Shown: positions 24,782 to 34,042 of the stretch, piece after piece | How positions within the stretch are numbered: position 1 is the first letter of the stretch | Layout: every line of letters begins with the position of its first letter | From: Bartonella sp. F02 | Lineage (GTDB): Bacteria > Pseudomonadota > Alphaproteobacteria > Rhizobiales > Rhizobiaceae | Reading direction: 5' to 3' | DNA length: 64,000 bases | NCBI RefSeq assembly: GCF_026929975.1 | Contig: NZ_JANHOK010000004.1 | Location: 62,001-126,000 of the forward strand | Program-made: the position numbers and the translations under genes | Notes under the pieces: generated by a model | What the model was told of the DNA's origin: nothing | The model's database searches: none | What the model saw: the letters and a program-made list of their open reading frames with translations, nothing else

Positions 24782-25306
24782 TTATTTGAGAGACGCAAGG
24801 TAAATTTTAACTTTTGAACAATATTTTGCTGAAATAGAATTCATTTTTTTTGCAGCATGACCAGCATTATATTTCAGAATCGTGCGGCATGTATTTCCAC
24901 TGCTTAATTTGTATGCCTTCGCTAAATAACGTATACCATATTCTAGATTTGTCCTAGGATCGTAAAGATCCTGCACAGAACCGTTAAATCCTAACCATCG
25001 CGCAGTAGAAGGTTTGATTTGCATTAAACCTATTTCACCTGCAGCTCCTTTTGAAAAGACTTTATAACTACTCTCAACATTGATAACAGCATGTGCTAAA
25101 TCAATGGGAACCTTATACTTAGTAGCAAGTTTTTGAACGAGAGCTTCATATGGTCGAATAACTTTCTTAGAAGAAATTGATATTATGTTCTTACTTGCAC
25201 CCACAATACCCGATATTGCATGAGCTCTATTTAGACTAAACACAAAAAATATAACAAATGCCATTCCTAAAAAAAATTTCAAAAATTGTATTTTTTCTCT
25301 TTTCAT
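24782..25306 (-). CDS. lytic transglycosylase, SLT domain (secreted)
   Basis: The product is a family 1 lytic transglycosylase, which cleaves MurNAc-GlcNAc bonds in peptidoglycan. An N-terminal signal peptide (MKREKIQFLKFFLGMAF ... HA) precedes the SLT fold. The catalytic glutamate lies in INVESSYKVFSKGAAGEIGL, followed by GLMQIKPSTARWLGF and the LEYGIRYLAKAY and YNAGHAAKKM motifs. I chose the ATG at 25306 (GAAGAG upstream); a TTG seven codons earlier is possible. About 174 residues, a minimal enzyme. Similar proteins include VirB1-like and housekeeping enzymes, and nothing nearby indicates a secretion system. Confidence 0.9.
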   Translation of the reverse strand: MKREKIQFLKFFLGMAFVIFFVFSLNRAHAISGIVGASKNIISISSKKVIRPYEALVQKLATKYKVPIDLAHAVINVESSYKVFSKGAAGEIGLMQIKPSTARWLGFNGSVQDLYDPRTNLEYGIRYLAKAYKLSSGNTCRTILKYNAGHAAKKMNSISAKYCSKVKIYLASLK

Positions 25307-25966
25307 TAAAACACTCTTCAATAACAACCATAACAGTTTTAAGAGAGCATTTTATCAAGAAAAAAAGCCAAAGAACGACACGAACATGAAAATATAAAGG
25401 CAATTTTAAGATAAGATTGCATATTATAGAAAAAATACTCAACATATGAATAATATATTTCTTGAATTTTATTAATATTCATTGAGAGCAAATAATATTT
25501 TCAATAAGAAGTTGTAACATACTATAAAACAATACGAAAATTAATTATTCATGATATCTGTTGTACTCTTAAATTTAAAAAAAATGACACTGAAAAATTT
25601 TTAAAATTAACCACATCAGTAACGCTCAAACACTCTCATAAACGAAAGTGTTTTATTTAATATCTGTCTTGAACTGTTCTCACCAATCATTATCAAAACG
25701 GATATGCATTACATTCTTCAGACAATGCGTAGAAATTCATACAAAAGGGAAAAATATTTAATATAGAATCAATTATTTATTTAAGAACATGCTCAACTGC
25801 TAAATTTTCAAGCACATAATAAGTTGTATATACAACAGATACACCCTGTTCTGGTATACTTGATAATCATCGCTATTTTTATTTTTTAAAAATTCTATCA
25901 AAATCTAAACATTCAATACCAGCGCATAACAGCTCAAAACATCAGTTTTTTATAAAGATAAACTCA
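25307..25966. other. gene-poor stretch, 660 bp
   Basis: No convincing reading frame on either strand. A 7-bp stem-loop (AAACACT with AGTGTTT, near 25628-25655) followed by TTATTT could be a plus-strand terminator, but no plus-strand gene precedes it. The sequence is AT-rich and could be a decayed gene. Confidence 0.4.
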
Positions 25967-26347
25967 TTAAAAATAAGCATTAGTAATAGAAGGTTGCAAA
26001 ATTGCTTTTGATATAGCAGTAACAACAGCGTCACCAAATTTGCGAGCATCCTCATCACTCTGACCACTCGCAATAGCAGAAGAAATAGCATCTCGGCGCG
26101 CTTGCTCGATAATTCTTCGCTTGTTCTGATCACTCATCTTAGAAAGATTAACTATAAGATCTGGAGATAACACAGCTAATCTTTCTAAAACCTCATCCTC
26201 TGTAGCACGGTTTCTATAAGAAGCAGCTGTTTTACCAAGCATACTCTTATAAAATGAAGAACCTCGATGAATCAAAAAAGCGACAGAAAGAATAAACAAT
26301 ACAGACAAAATCAGAATAATTACACAACGCCAGTGAACTTTTACCAT
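25967..26347 (-). CDS. hypothetical membrane-anchored protein
   Basis: I do not recognise this 126-residue protein. It has a basic N-terminus and one membrane segment (VIILILSVLFILSVAFLI, about residues 9-26). A charged, mostly helical part follows, with an EDEVLERLAVLSPDLIVNLS segment and a helix rich in Arg, Asp and Ala (RRIIEQARRDAISSAIASG). Topology suggests a short cytoplasmic tail and a periplasmic body. It stands alone, facing the same way as the transglycosylase 660 bp downstream. No clear function can be given. Confidence 0.6.
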   Translation of the reverse strand: MVKVHWRCVIILILSVLFILSVAFLIHRGSSFYKSMLGKTAASYRNRATEDEVLERLAVLSPDLIVNLSKMSDQNKRRIIEQARRDAISSAIASGQSDEDARKFGDAVVTAISKAILQPSITNAYF

Positions 26348-26554
26348 TGCCTATCCTAAATACTATAATAGTATACAAAATACACACTACTCACAGAATG
26401 CCTAAATAATATTTTTTGATTTCCTTACCTACTCCACCTGTTTCAGTCTTTAAAAGCATAATCTAAGAAATTTGGATCGTCAAATTACTTCTTACATATA
26501 TTACAAAATAGATACAGTTTCTTCAATAATTACTCAGCAGTATATCATTTACAA

Positions 26555-26589
26555 AAAATAAAACCCGACTGGATATATTCTCAGTCGGG
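26555..26589 (-). terminator. intrinsic terminator of the sRNA candidate
   Basis: An 8-bp perfect stem (CCCGACTG 26566-26573 with CAGTCGGG 26582-26589) is followed on the minus strand by TTTTATTTTTT. This is one of the clearest terminators in the window, and no protein gene lies directly upstream of it. Confidence 0.85.
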
Positions 26590-26690
26590 CCAGACAATCT
26601 AAGGAATCCACGCGGGGGGGGGGAGGAGGCTCCCTGATTGTCCTACGACATCAGCCATATTTCTGATGTGATATCTCTGCTATGGTATAA
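26555..26690 (-). ncRNA. small RNA candidate with C-rich anti-Shine-Dalgarno loop
   Basis: Read on the minus strand, this 136-base stretch folds into three hairpins in a row. The first has stem ACATCAG/CTGATGT (26648-26669). The second has GACAATC/GATTGTC plus GGGA/TTCC, with a large loop holding CCTCCT and a run of ten C. The third is an 8-bp GC-rich terminator. It encodes no protein. Three hairpins with a CCUCC-type loop complementary to ribosome binding sites resemble the alphaproteobacterial alpha-r14 sRNA family; that assignment is inference. The 5' end is a guess. Confidence 0.6.
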
Positions 26691-27347
26691 AACGTTTTAA
26701 ACGACAAGAAATTCTTATCATCCTATCAAAAAAAAATGCAAAAAAAATTGTAGTGCGCATAAAAATGAAAATAATAAGGCATAAGTCATAAAAAATGATC
26801 CAATTTGAAGCAAATTTATTTGAACGATATCAATAAAATGATTTCTAACAATTTTATTTCTCTGCAACATGCCTCTCAAAACATAAATCCCGAACCATTC
26901 AATTTCTTTGAAAGCAAAATATTAAAACTCAATCTCCTCACCATGTTAAATTAAAAAATCATCATGGTTTAGGAAATGATAAATTTATTAATCAGTATTG
27001 ATCCTTGCTATCAAAAATACAAATAAATCAGAGAAAAATAGAACTTTACATTCATTGCATTGTCAGCACATTAAAAATGAGTAGCATTAACTTTCAAATC
27101 TTTAGTTTTGAGAATGCAATTAACAAACATAATATTTTCAAACAATCAGTACTTTCTAATTTGTTTATACACGCTCAGCGCTACTCATTCTTACTTATAT
27201 CAAAAAGCTAAAAGTGATGCTCTCTTTCTATTAATTTTTAATCAAAAAGCATACATCACCCTAAAATACTAATGTAGGCTCAATTTCTTGAAGGCCTAAT
27301 ATAGAAACCATGAACTTTGTTTAGCAAAACTTGTCTAAGAAGCAGTA
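26691..27347. other. gene-poor stretch, about 650 bp
   Basis: AT-rich and without a supported gene. A TTG-started frame at 27005-27211 has no ribosome binding site. The left end must contain the promoter for the sRNA candidate, and the right end the 3' region of ettA. Confidence 0.4.
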
Positions 27348-28994
27348 TCAACGTGTAAGAGGCTTATAATTTACACGTTTATTTATAGAATCTGAACCAA
27401 GACGACGAATTTTATCTGCTTCATACTCAGCAAAATTACCCTCAAACCACTCTACATGCCCCTCTCCTTCAAAAGCCAAAATGTGAGTTGCCAAGCGATC
27501 AAGAAACATACGATCATGCGATATAATGACTGCACAACCAGCAAAATTTTCCAATGCATCCTCTAACGCACCTAACGTTTCTGTATCGAGATCATTTGTT
27601 GGCTCATCGAGAAGAAGAACATTTCCTCCTTCTTTTAAAAGCTTAGCTAAATGAACACGATTGCGCTGCCCTCCAGATAAATTTGCTACTTTCTGCTGCT
27701 GATCTGCTCCTTTAAAGTTAAAGGCGCTACAATAAGCGCGGCTATTCATTTCGCATTTGCCTAATTTAACAATATCGTTTCCACCGGAAATTTCTTCCCA
27801 AACAGTTTTATCACCTGCCAATGAATCACGACTCTGATCGACATAACTCATCTTGACCGTTTCCCCAATCCGTATTTGACCTGAATCTGGCTTTTCTTGC
27901 CCCGTTAACATTTTAAATAAAGTGGTTTTTCCCATACCGTTAGCGCCAATAACCCCAACGATTCCACCAGCAGGCAATTTAAAAGAAAGAGAATCGATCA
28001 ACACACGATCTCCATACGCTTTTACTAAATTATCAACTTCAATAACAACCTGCCCTAATCTTTCACCAGCAGAAATAACAATCTGTGCATCCCCAGGGCG
28101 ACGTTCATTTGCAGCCTGAACCAACTCATCATAGGCCTTAATACGGGCTTTAGATTTTGTTTGACGTGCCTTCGGACTTGACGCCATCCATTCTCTCTCG
28201 CGTGACAAAGCCCGTTGACGCGCAGCTTCTTCACGACCTTCCTGTGCCATACGCTTAGCCTTAGCACTCAAATAAGCAGAGTAATTACCTTCATAAGGAA
28301 TACCTTTCCCGCGATCTAATTCTAAGATCCAACCGGTTACATTATCCAAAAAATAACGATCGTGCGTAATCAATAGTACTGCACCTGAATATTCACGCAA
28401 ATGTTTTTCAAGCCAAGCTGTCGTTTCAGCGTCCAAATGATTTGTCGGTTCATCTAAAAGCAGTAAATCAGGTTTTGACAACAGTAACTTACAAAGTGCG
28501 ATACGTCTCTTCTCTCCTCCGGAAAGTTTCGTCACATCTTCATGTGCGGGAGGACAACCAAGAGCAGTCATCGCCATTTCAACTTGATTTTCTAAATCCC
28601 ACAAATTTTGACTGTCTATAATATCTTGCAGACGAGCACTTTCATCAGCAGTTTCATCACTATAATTCATCATTAATTCATTATAACGATCCAAAATTTT
28701 CTGCTTATCTGCAACTCCTTCCATCACATTGCCAAGCACATCTTTACTCGCGTCAAGAACAGGTTCCTGTGGGAGATAACCGCAACGTGCACCTTCAGAA
28801 AGCCATGCTTCTCCTGTATATTCTTTATCTAACCCAGCCATAATCCGTAAAATTGTCGACTTACCAGCACCATTTGGTCCTAAAATACCAATCTTTGCAT
28901 CTGGATAAAAAGACAAATGAATGTTTTCTAAAATTTTTTTATTACCGTAAGCTTTATTAAGCCCAGCCATATGATAGATAAATTGACGTGCCAT
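27348..28994 (-). CDS. ettA: energy-dependent translational throttle protein EttA (ABC-F)
   Basis: EttA is a soluble ABC-F ATPase that binds the ribosomal E site and gates the first elongation step according to the ATP/ADP ratio. Two ABC cassettes are visible: Walker A GPNGAGKST near residue 40 and GANGMGKTT near 355, signatures LSGGEKRRIAL and LSGGQRNRVHL, and Walker B LLLLDEPTNHLDAE and VLLLDEPTNDLDTE. The inter-domain linker (about 245-310) is rich in Arg, Lys and Glu as in ABC-F proteins. Length 548 residues, close to E. coli EttA (555). It has no membrane domain and is not a transporter. Confidence 0.93.
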   Translation of the reverse strand: MARQFIYHMAGLNKAYGNKKILENIHLSFYPDAKIGILGPNGAGKSTILRIMAGLDKEYTGEAWLSEGARCGYLPQEPVLDASKDVLGNVMEGVADKQKILDRYNELMMNYSDETADESARLQDIIDSQNLWDLENQVEMAMTALGCPPAHEDVTKLSGGEKRRIALCKLLLSKPDLLLLDEPTNHLDAETTAWLEKHLREYSGAVLLITHDRYFLDNVTGWILELDRGKGIPYEGNYSAYLSAKAKRMAQEGREEAARQRALSREREWMASSPKARQTKSKARIKAYDELVQAANERRPGDAQIVISAGERLGQVVIEVDNLVKAYGDRVLIDSLSFKLPAGGIVGVIGANGMGKTTLFKMLTGQEKPDSGQIRIGETVKMSYVDQSRDSLAGDKTVWEEISGGNDIVKLGKCEMNSRAYCSAFNFKGADQQQKVANLSGGQRNRVHLAKLLKEGGNVLLLDEPTNDLDTETLGALEDALENFAGCAVIISHDRMFLDRLATHILAFEGEGHVEWFEGNFAEYEADKIRRLGSDSINKRVNYKPLTR

Positions 28995-29418
28995 AAATTT
29001 CTCTTTAACGTTATATGGATATAAAAGGTTAGAACTTTAAAATACTATTTCTCTTTTCTTGAATTAAAAAAAACAAATAAAGCTTATCTTAATTTTGATG
29101 ATTTTTTGCTCTACATTGGTACATTCTTTTCATCTAATAAGCATTACTGCGATTCTAATGATAGAAATACTCCTTTCAAAAAGAATACTAAAAATTCTAC
29201 ATTCATATGCTTTACTGTTCATAATAATTCCTAACCTATAATACTATTGTCCTATCATTGTACAACAGGAAAAATTAACCAATACATCATAAAAATCCCC
29301 TTTATCTAATGGGATATACAAAAACAATGCTAACGATCATAAAATAATTTCAAAACTTCAAAATGAAATATAAGTTAAAGGTTCTTACAAAAAATAAGCT
29401 CCTTACAGGAATAAATTC
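28995..29418. other. divergent intergenic region, 424 bp
   Basis: Lies between the divergent ettA and pncA and must carry both promoters. No reading frame or clear stem-loop is visible. The AT content is high throughout. Confidence 0.4.
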
Positions 29419-30027
29419 ATGGAAAAAAAAGCCTTGATTGTTATTGATGTTCAAAATGATTTTTTACCAGGAGGAACACTCGCTGTGCCACAAGGTGATA
29501 CGATCCTTCCTGCTGTTAATAACTTAATATCTCGTTTTGATAATATTATTTTAACTCAAGACTGGCATCCCAAAAACCATTGTAGTTTTGCCTCTATTTA
29601 TCCTAGAAAATCGCCCTATGATACAATTAATCTCAATTACGGTCTTCAAATACTTTGGCCTAATCATTGTGTACAAGGAACACAAGGAGCAGAGTTTCAT
29701 AAATCTCTTAGAACTGAAAAAGCGCAACTTATCTTAAGAAAAGGCTATAATCAAAGCATTGATAGTTATTCTGCTTTTTTTGAAAATGATCAAAAAACAC
29801 CAACAGGATTACATGTGTATCTTAAAGAACATGGTTTTACACACTTGGTTATGTGCGGTTTAGCAACCGATTTTTGTGTTGGATTTTCTGCACTTCACGC
29901 TATAAAATGCGGCTTTAAAGTGAGTATTTCACTGAATGCCTGCGCTGGAATTGACCTAAATGGATCTCTTAACCTAATGCTTAAGACCATGAATGAAGCC
30001 GGCGTTGAACTCTTGATGTCTTCTTAA
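29419..30027 (+). CDS. pncA: nicotinamidase/pyrazinamidase PncA
   Basis: PncA deamidates nicotinamide to nicotinate in the NAD salvage pathway; the same activity turns pyrazinamide into its active acid. The catalytic aspartate is D10 in IDVQNDFLPGG. The metal-binding region is TQDWHPKNHCSF, and the nucleophilic cysteine lies in HLVMCGLATDFCVGFSA near residue 152. WPNHCVQGTQGAEFH is also typical. Length 202 residues. AGGA stands nine bases before the ATG. It converges with the DUF475 gene 54 bp downstream. Confidence 0.95.
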   Translation: MEKKALIVIDVQNDFLPGGTLAVPQGDTILPAVNNLISRFDNIILTQDWHPKNHCSFASIYPRKSPYDTINLNYGLQILWPNHCVQGTQGAEFHKSLRTEKAQLILRKGYNQSIDSYSAFFENDQKTPTGLHVYLKEHGFTHLVMCGLATDFCVGFSALHAIKCGFKVSISLNACAGIDLNGSLNLMLKTMNEAGVELLMSS

Positions 30028-30081
30028 AATATTCTTCTTCTAACATATTGCTATAAGAATAAAAAGATTTTGATATTTATT

Positions 30082-31122
30082 TTAATGAGATGCAGAACGC
30101 TTATTGTTAAAGCGAAGAGAAGAATAAAATGCAGCACCAATAATACATATACCAATAAGCCCTGTTACGATTTCAGAAACTGGTATAATCGTTTGCATAT
30201 ACATAATTACCGCAAGGATTAAAATTGCATAAAAAGCGCCATGCTCTAGATAGCGATACCGCAACAATGTTCCTGTTTCAACCAACATAATCGTCATTGC
30301 ACGGACATAAAACGCGCCAATACCAAGACCAATTGCAATGATAAAAAGATTGTGTGAAAAAGCAAAGGCTCCTACAACACCATCAAAAGAAAAACTAGCA
30401 TCTAGAATTTCTAAATAAAAAAATGATCCTGCCCCTCCCTTAACAATTGAAAATAAAGTAGTTTTTGAGGAATCCAGCAGTGAGCCAATTGCATTGACCA
30501 CGATAAATGTTAAAAGTCCATAAAAGGCAGAAAATAAAAAAGTTAATTGATTTTCTGTTCTCAATTGTCCTGAAAAAAATAAAATTAGCATCAACATTAT
30601 AGCAATCTCGATCCCCATAATGGAACCAAATTTCTGAGCCGGTTTCTCAATAAAAGCTAACCAATGCACCTCTTTCTTAGGATCAAAAAAATATTTTAAG
30701 CCAACCATCATAAGAAAAGTTCCCCCAAAAGCTGCAATACTCATGTGGGCATCTTTTAAAATGGCAGCATATTGATGCGGTTCCCATATTGCTAATTTAA
30801 TTGCAGTAATTGGGTTAACCCCAACAGCAAAAACAACAACTAACACCGGAAAAATAATCCGCATCCCAAAAACCGCTATCAAAATTCCCCACACTAAAAA
30901 GCGGCGACGCCATAGCTGATCCATTTGTCCAAGAATACGTGCGTTAATAATAGAATTATCAAAAGATAAAGAAATTTCTAAAATTCCTAGAACACAGCAA
31001 ATAAAAAAATATTCTAAAAAACCAACAATACTGCCAGTTTCTAACCAACCAACAATACCACCTAAAAAAACACCAATAATTGTGAAAACAAAAGCCCATC
31101 TAAAATAACTGAACAGGGCCAT
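30082..31122 (-). CDS. DUF475 / TerC-like integral membrane protein
   Basis: A 346-residue membrane protein with about nine hydrophobic segments. The motif EISLSFDNSIINARILG near residue 48 and the later EILDASFSFDGVVGAFAF are characteristic of DUF475, a relative of TerC. In TerC-like proteins such aspartate motifs are linked to metal (probably manganese) export; for DUF475 itself the role is not settled. It begins with MALFSYFRWAF. A 365-bp AT-rich gap separates its start from the divergent regulator at 31488. Confidence 0.85.
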   Translation of the reverse strand: MALFSYFRWAFVFTIIGVFLGGIVGWLETGSIVGFLEYFFICCVLGILEISLSFDNSIINARILGQMDQLWRRRFLVWGILIAVFGMRIIFPVLVVVFAVGVNPITAIKLAIWEPHQYAAILKDAHMSIAAFGGTFLMMVGLKYFFDPKKEVHWLAFIEKPAQKFGSIMGIEIAIMLMLILFFSGQLRTENQLTFLFSAFYGLLTFIVVNAIGSLLDSSKTTLFSIVKGGAGSFFYLEILDASFSFDGVVGAFAFSHNLFIIAIGLGIGAFYVRAMTIMLVETGTLLRYRYLEHGAFYAILILAVIMYMQTIIPVSEIVTGLIGICIIGAAFYSSLRFNNKRSASH

Positions 31123-31385
31123 GATCCTTTCCTAAAGTTTATCTATTTTGACGTCGATCAAGAATTTATATTTCTATTATTATAAAAAATGCATATAGCA
31201 GGATTTATATGCATTCTACTCAATAAAAGACAAGACGAAAACTAACAAATCTCTATATTTTTATAAAGAATAATGCTTAAATAATAAAAAATAAATAATA
31301 ATAAAATACGAAAAGTTAAAATTAAATTCATATCCATTAAAATTAAAAAAAATATATTAAAACTTACAAATATCAGTTACAAATA

Positions 31386-31420
31386 TTGACATTACGTAAT
31401 GAGATATTAATACTAATATT
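31386..31420 (+). promoter_or_regulatory. putative promoter and operator of the HTH regulator
   Basis: TTGACA (31386-31391) is a consensus -35 box. AT-rich sequence with TAATACT-like candidates for a -10 box follows about 16-17 bases later. The 10-bp palindrome ATTACGTAAT (31391-31400) and the imperfect palindrome ATATTAATACTAATAT overlap this region. Such dyads are what a lambda-type repressor would bind, so self-regulation is likely but inferred. Confidence 0.4.
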
Positions 31421-31487
31421 TAGTGATACATTGTGTGCCTTTATTGGCAAAACTCATACCATGATGATTTACTGAGGGAGATAATTC

Positions 31488-32027
31488 GTGGCGCGTCCTG
31501 AAACTAAAGCAAAAACTGCATTTGGAAAACGCTTACGTCGTGTACGTCTCGCTTTAGGAGACCCGTCACGTGAAGCGTGGGCTAAAAATTTTAGCATGAC
31601 AAAAAACTCTATCGCTTTTTATGAGCGTGGGGAAAGAGAACCTAATCTTAGTGTGTTGCAAACATATCGTATGTTATATGGTGTCAATATTAATTGGCTT
31701 TTAACCGGACAAGGTAAAATGTTTGATGCCGAATACACTAAAAGTGAGTTTGATTGGAATTACTTTATTAAAAAAATTGAGAGACTTGAAAATATTCTCT
31801 CTAAAGATAACCATAGTAATCAGACTCTCCCTGAAAATATTGAAAGTTCTTATAAGAAATTACAGCAATATTTGTCTACAAAAGATATACCTAATGGTTT
31901 TAATCAAAAAGCAGCAACATCTTTAGTAGATATCAAAGCAAAAATGGTTAACTCTTATGCTCTTAGCCTTTTTATCGATTTACTGATCCGAAGTGTATCA
32001 CACAATAAACCTTTTGCTAATCAATAA
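31488..32027 (+). CDS. phage-type helix-turn-helix transcriptional regulator
   Basis: The N-terminal 70 residues form an XRE/Cro-type DNA-binding domain: FGKRLRRVRLALGDPSREAW, then NSIAFYERGEREPNLSVLQT, then INWLLTGQGKMFD, which is a typical ending for phage repressors of this class. The remaining 110 residues are helical and charged and carry no LexA-type peptidase motif that I can see. GAGGGAG lies nine bases before the start codon; the start is GTG (ATG-equivalent), followed by GCGCGTCCT. It opens the AT-rich island and is followed by a terminator. Likely a remnant or resident prophage/island repressor. Confidence 0.8.
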   Translation: MARPETKAKTAFGKRLRRVRLALGDPSREAWAKNFSMTKNSIAFYERGEREPNLSVLQTYRMLYGVNINWLLTGQGKMFDAEYTKSEFDWNYFIKKIERLENILSKDNHSNQTLPENIESSYKKLQQYLSTKDIPNGFNQKAATSLVDIKAKMVNSYALSLFIDLLIRSVSHNKPFANQ

Positions 32028-32063
32028 GTTTTTGTGTTATTAATCAATAAGTTTTTGTGTTAT
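32018..32063 (+). repeat. perfect 23-bp tandem duplication at the regulator's stop
   Basis: Positions 32018-32040 are repeated exactly at 32041-32063 (unit begins TAATCAATAAG and ends TGTGTTAT). The first copy contains the stop codon of the regulator. It looks like a recent slippage event. Confidence 0.9.
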
Positions 32064-32091
32064 AAAGAAAATTAAATAATTTCAATTTTTC

Positions 32092-32127
32092 AGTGTGGGG
32101 AGCGATTATTCAGCTTGCCACACTTTT
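32092..32127 (+). terminator. terminator after the HTH regulator
   Basis: Outer stem AGTGTGG/CCACACT (32092-32098, 32118-32124) with an inner AGC/GCT pairing, followed by TTTT. It lies 65 bp beyond the regulator's stop codon. Confidence 0.65.
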
Positions 32128-32414
32128 GGATTCTGATAGATTCTAATTTTTTAGTATAAATACTCAGATATTACTATTTATTTGAATTCAAATACAACGA
32201 TTATTACAATTATTAGTTCTGATATTAACTCTGCAAGGAGTTGTTAAAAAATAACCATAATTCTTCTATTTATTTTAAGAATATTTTATCATCTGCAGTC
32301 AAAAAAAATAAAGGGAATATATTGACGGTTTATGATGCGAATATACTTATATCCATATTAGATGGGTTGAATGCTTACTCTATAAGTCTGTGACTATTTT
32401 GTGAGGTAGGAGAT

Positions 32415-32594
32415 ATGTATTTTGAAGTATTTCAAGGAGTCCATAATCAGTGGTATTGGCGTTTAATTTCAAAAGATGAACAAAAAATTGCTTTTTCTAG
32501 TAAAGGTTATCCCACCAAACAAGATATTCTTGCAAATATTGAGCAGCTGAAAGAAATTACGCGAAATACCTCTATCAGAGAATTACAATATTAA
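32415..32594 (+). CDS. YegP-like DUF1508 small protein
   Basis: This 59-residue protein starts MYFEVFQG and shows one DUF1508 repeat: a strand with QWYWRLIS, then KIAFSSKGYPTKQDILANI, which matches the family pattern of a YWRL strand, a SEGY-like turn and a helix. YegP proteins usually have one or two such repeats; their function is unknown. GGTAGGAG stands five bases before the ATG, a strong ribosome binding site. It lies 390 bp downstream of the regulator, beyond a terminator, so it has its own promoter. Confidence 0.85.
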   Translation: MYFEVFQGVHNQWYWRLISKDEQKIAFSSKGYPTKQDILANIEQLKEITRNTSIRELQY

Positions 32595-33220
32595 TGTTAG
32601 CGAAATTTACTCAATCTCCACATATTTTTTCAAAAATATATTTGTTCAATTGCTTCCCTCTGTAGCATTAGATGGCTAACCACAGAATAGTAACATTTAT
32701 CTCATACATATAATTTGAAATAGCGTTTTATATTATCATAAAGTTATTACAATTCGTACTTTTTCAACGATTTTAAGAATAGATTTCCGTACTAATCCTC
32801 ACATTGAAATTATGTCATTCTCTAGAAAAATAACATTCCTATTGGGTTAGAAATATTTCTAGTTTTTTGTTTTGTATCTTAAAACTCTTTAAAACCGAAT
32901 ATGGAAACAAGCTTACATTTAAAAAATATTCTTATTCTCTTTATACAGTCATAGCTATAGTCTCAAAAAAGACAAAAGAATTGTACGCCTTCATTTCAAC
33001 CTCAAGAAACTTTCAGAAACTCAAAAATAAACTTTCCTCTAATAGGAATCGTCAGCAATATTTTTCTTTGGTTTCAAAATTTTCTTTTTTCACACATTTC
33101 ATACAGAAACATGAATGAATTAATATTTCGATTTTTCTCTAATAATTTTAATATTATTAGATACATAAAAACAATAATTTAATAATAAAGAATACAATTA
33201 GTATAAATATTAAAAATACG
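32595..33220. other. gene-poor stretch, about 630 bp
   Basis: Very AT-rich. A TTG-started frame at 32867-33118 has no ribosome binding site and poor codon character, so I do not call it. Nothing else is visible. Confidence 0.4.
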
Positions 33221-33250
33221 AATTGACATTAAACAAACGAATCAATATTA
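33221..33250 (+). repeat. 30-bp island repeat, copy 1
   Basis: Matches the element at 35148-35177 at 25 of 30 bases. Both copies start AATTGACA, contain CGAATCAATA and carry an ATTGA/TCAAT inverted repeat with 14 bases between. TTGACA could act as a -35 box. It lies about 200 bp upstream of the first tiny membrane protein. Confidence 0.6.
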
Positions 33251-33447
33251 AGGCCATATCGTAATTGATAGAAGAGTAAACAAAATATCTGATTGTTGTC
33301 TTTTACAGTTATAGATAGAAATATTTTGTCATAAATTGAAATTAAGATATTTCTATAAAAAAAAGAGAAAATGCTTTCGTGTTTTATGAATAGTGATATT
33401 TAGTGTAAACTAGAGTAAACTATTTAAATAATGAAGGAGGTAGTGTG

Positions 33448-33519
33448 ATGGTTATTGAGCCATTTTTTTATGTCATTGTAGCAGGTATAACGTTTATCAT
33501 TGCTCTTATAACATCATAG
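33448..33519 (+). CDS. tiny membrane protein, 23 residues
   Basis: MVIEPFFYVIVAGITFIIAL is the start of a 23-residue product that is essentially one membrane helix. AAGGAGG, a perfect ribosome binding site, lies seven bases before the ATG. I do not recognise the sequence. The strength of the translation signal and its place among similar tiny genes are the reasons to call it. A short toxin-like or regulatory membrane peptide is possible, but no function can be assigned. Confidence 0.6.
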   Translation: MVIEPFFYVIVAGITFIIALITS

Positions 33520-33896
33520 TTATAATGTATCAAGCAAATTCAAAGTCTATACACAATCGATATCTTTTAGAAAATAAATAGTTTTTATAAATTAAAAATT
33601 TAAAATCTTGTAATTTGTATAAATATTATACAGAAAAAATAAAAAAAGTGAGTGTCTTGATCGGTTGAGAGTTTTTTTACTTGGCCATTCAGTTATTACA
33701 TACGAAGAGAGTTTATTATTATACAAATAATGAACTTAATCTTAAATGTTAAGCGTGTTCATTCAAAAGAGACACTAAATAGTTTTTATGGTTACTCAAT
33801 ATATCTAAAAAGAAAATATTATTGTTACTATTTAGCTTATATGAAAATAAATTCATATGAGCGAAATATAGTGCCTAAAGTGAAGGAGAATTTAAA

Positions 33897-34007
33897 ATGC
33901 TTGCTGAATTAGGAATATCAGGTCTCTCTGTCTTAGTGATGGGGGTTGTAACTGGGTTTGCTGTTTTTAAAAAGTTAATTAGTACAATCCTTGCTTACAC
34001 ATTATAA
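33897..34007 (+). CDS. tiny membrane protein, 36 residues
   Basis: The product starts MLAELGISGLSVLVMGVVTG and has one hydrophobic helix followed by a short basic stretch (FKKLISTILAYTL). AAGGAGA lies eight bases before the ATG. The membrane helix with lysines after it predicts the C-terminus inside. It is followed after 35 bp by the next tiny gene, so the two could share a transcript. Not recognised. Confidence 0.6.
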   Translation: MLAELGISGLSVLVMGVVTGFAVFKKLISTILAYTL

Positions 34008-34042
34008 GTAGGTTCAAATAGTTTGATAGAAAGGAAGTACCA

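Noticed and set aside
27005-27211. 68-residue frame
   Set aside because: TTG start without ribosome binding site in a gene-poor AT-rich stretch.
32867-33118. 83-residue frame in the island
   Set aside because: TTG start, no ribosome binding site, and composition like random AT-rich DNA.
33730-33912. 60-residue frame
   Set aside because: No ribosome binding site, and its end overlaps the better-supported tiny gene at 33897.
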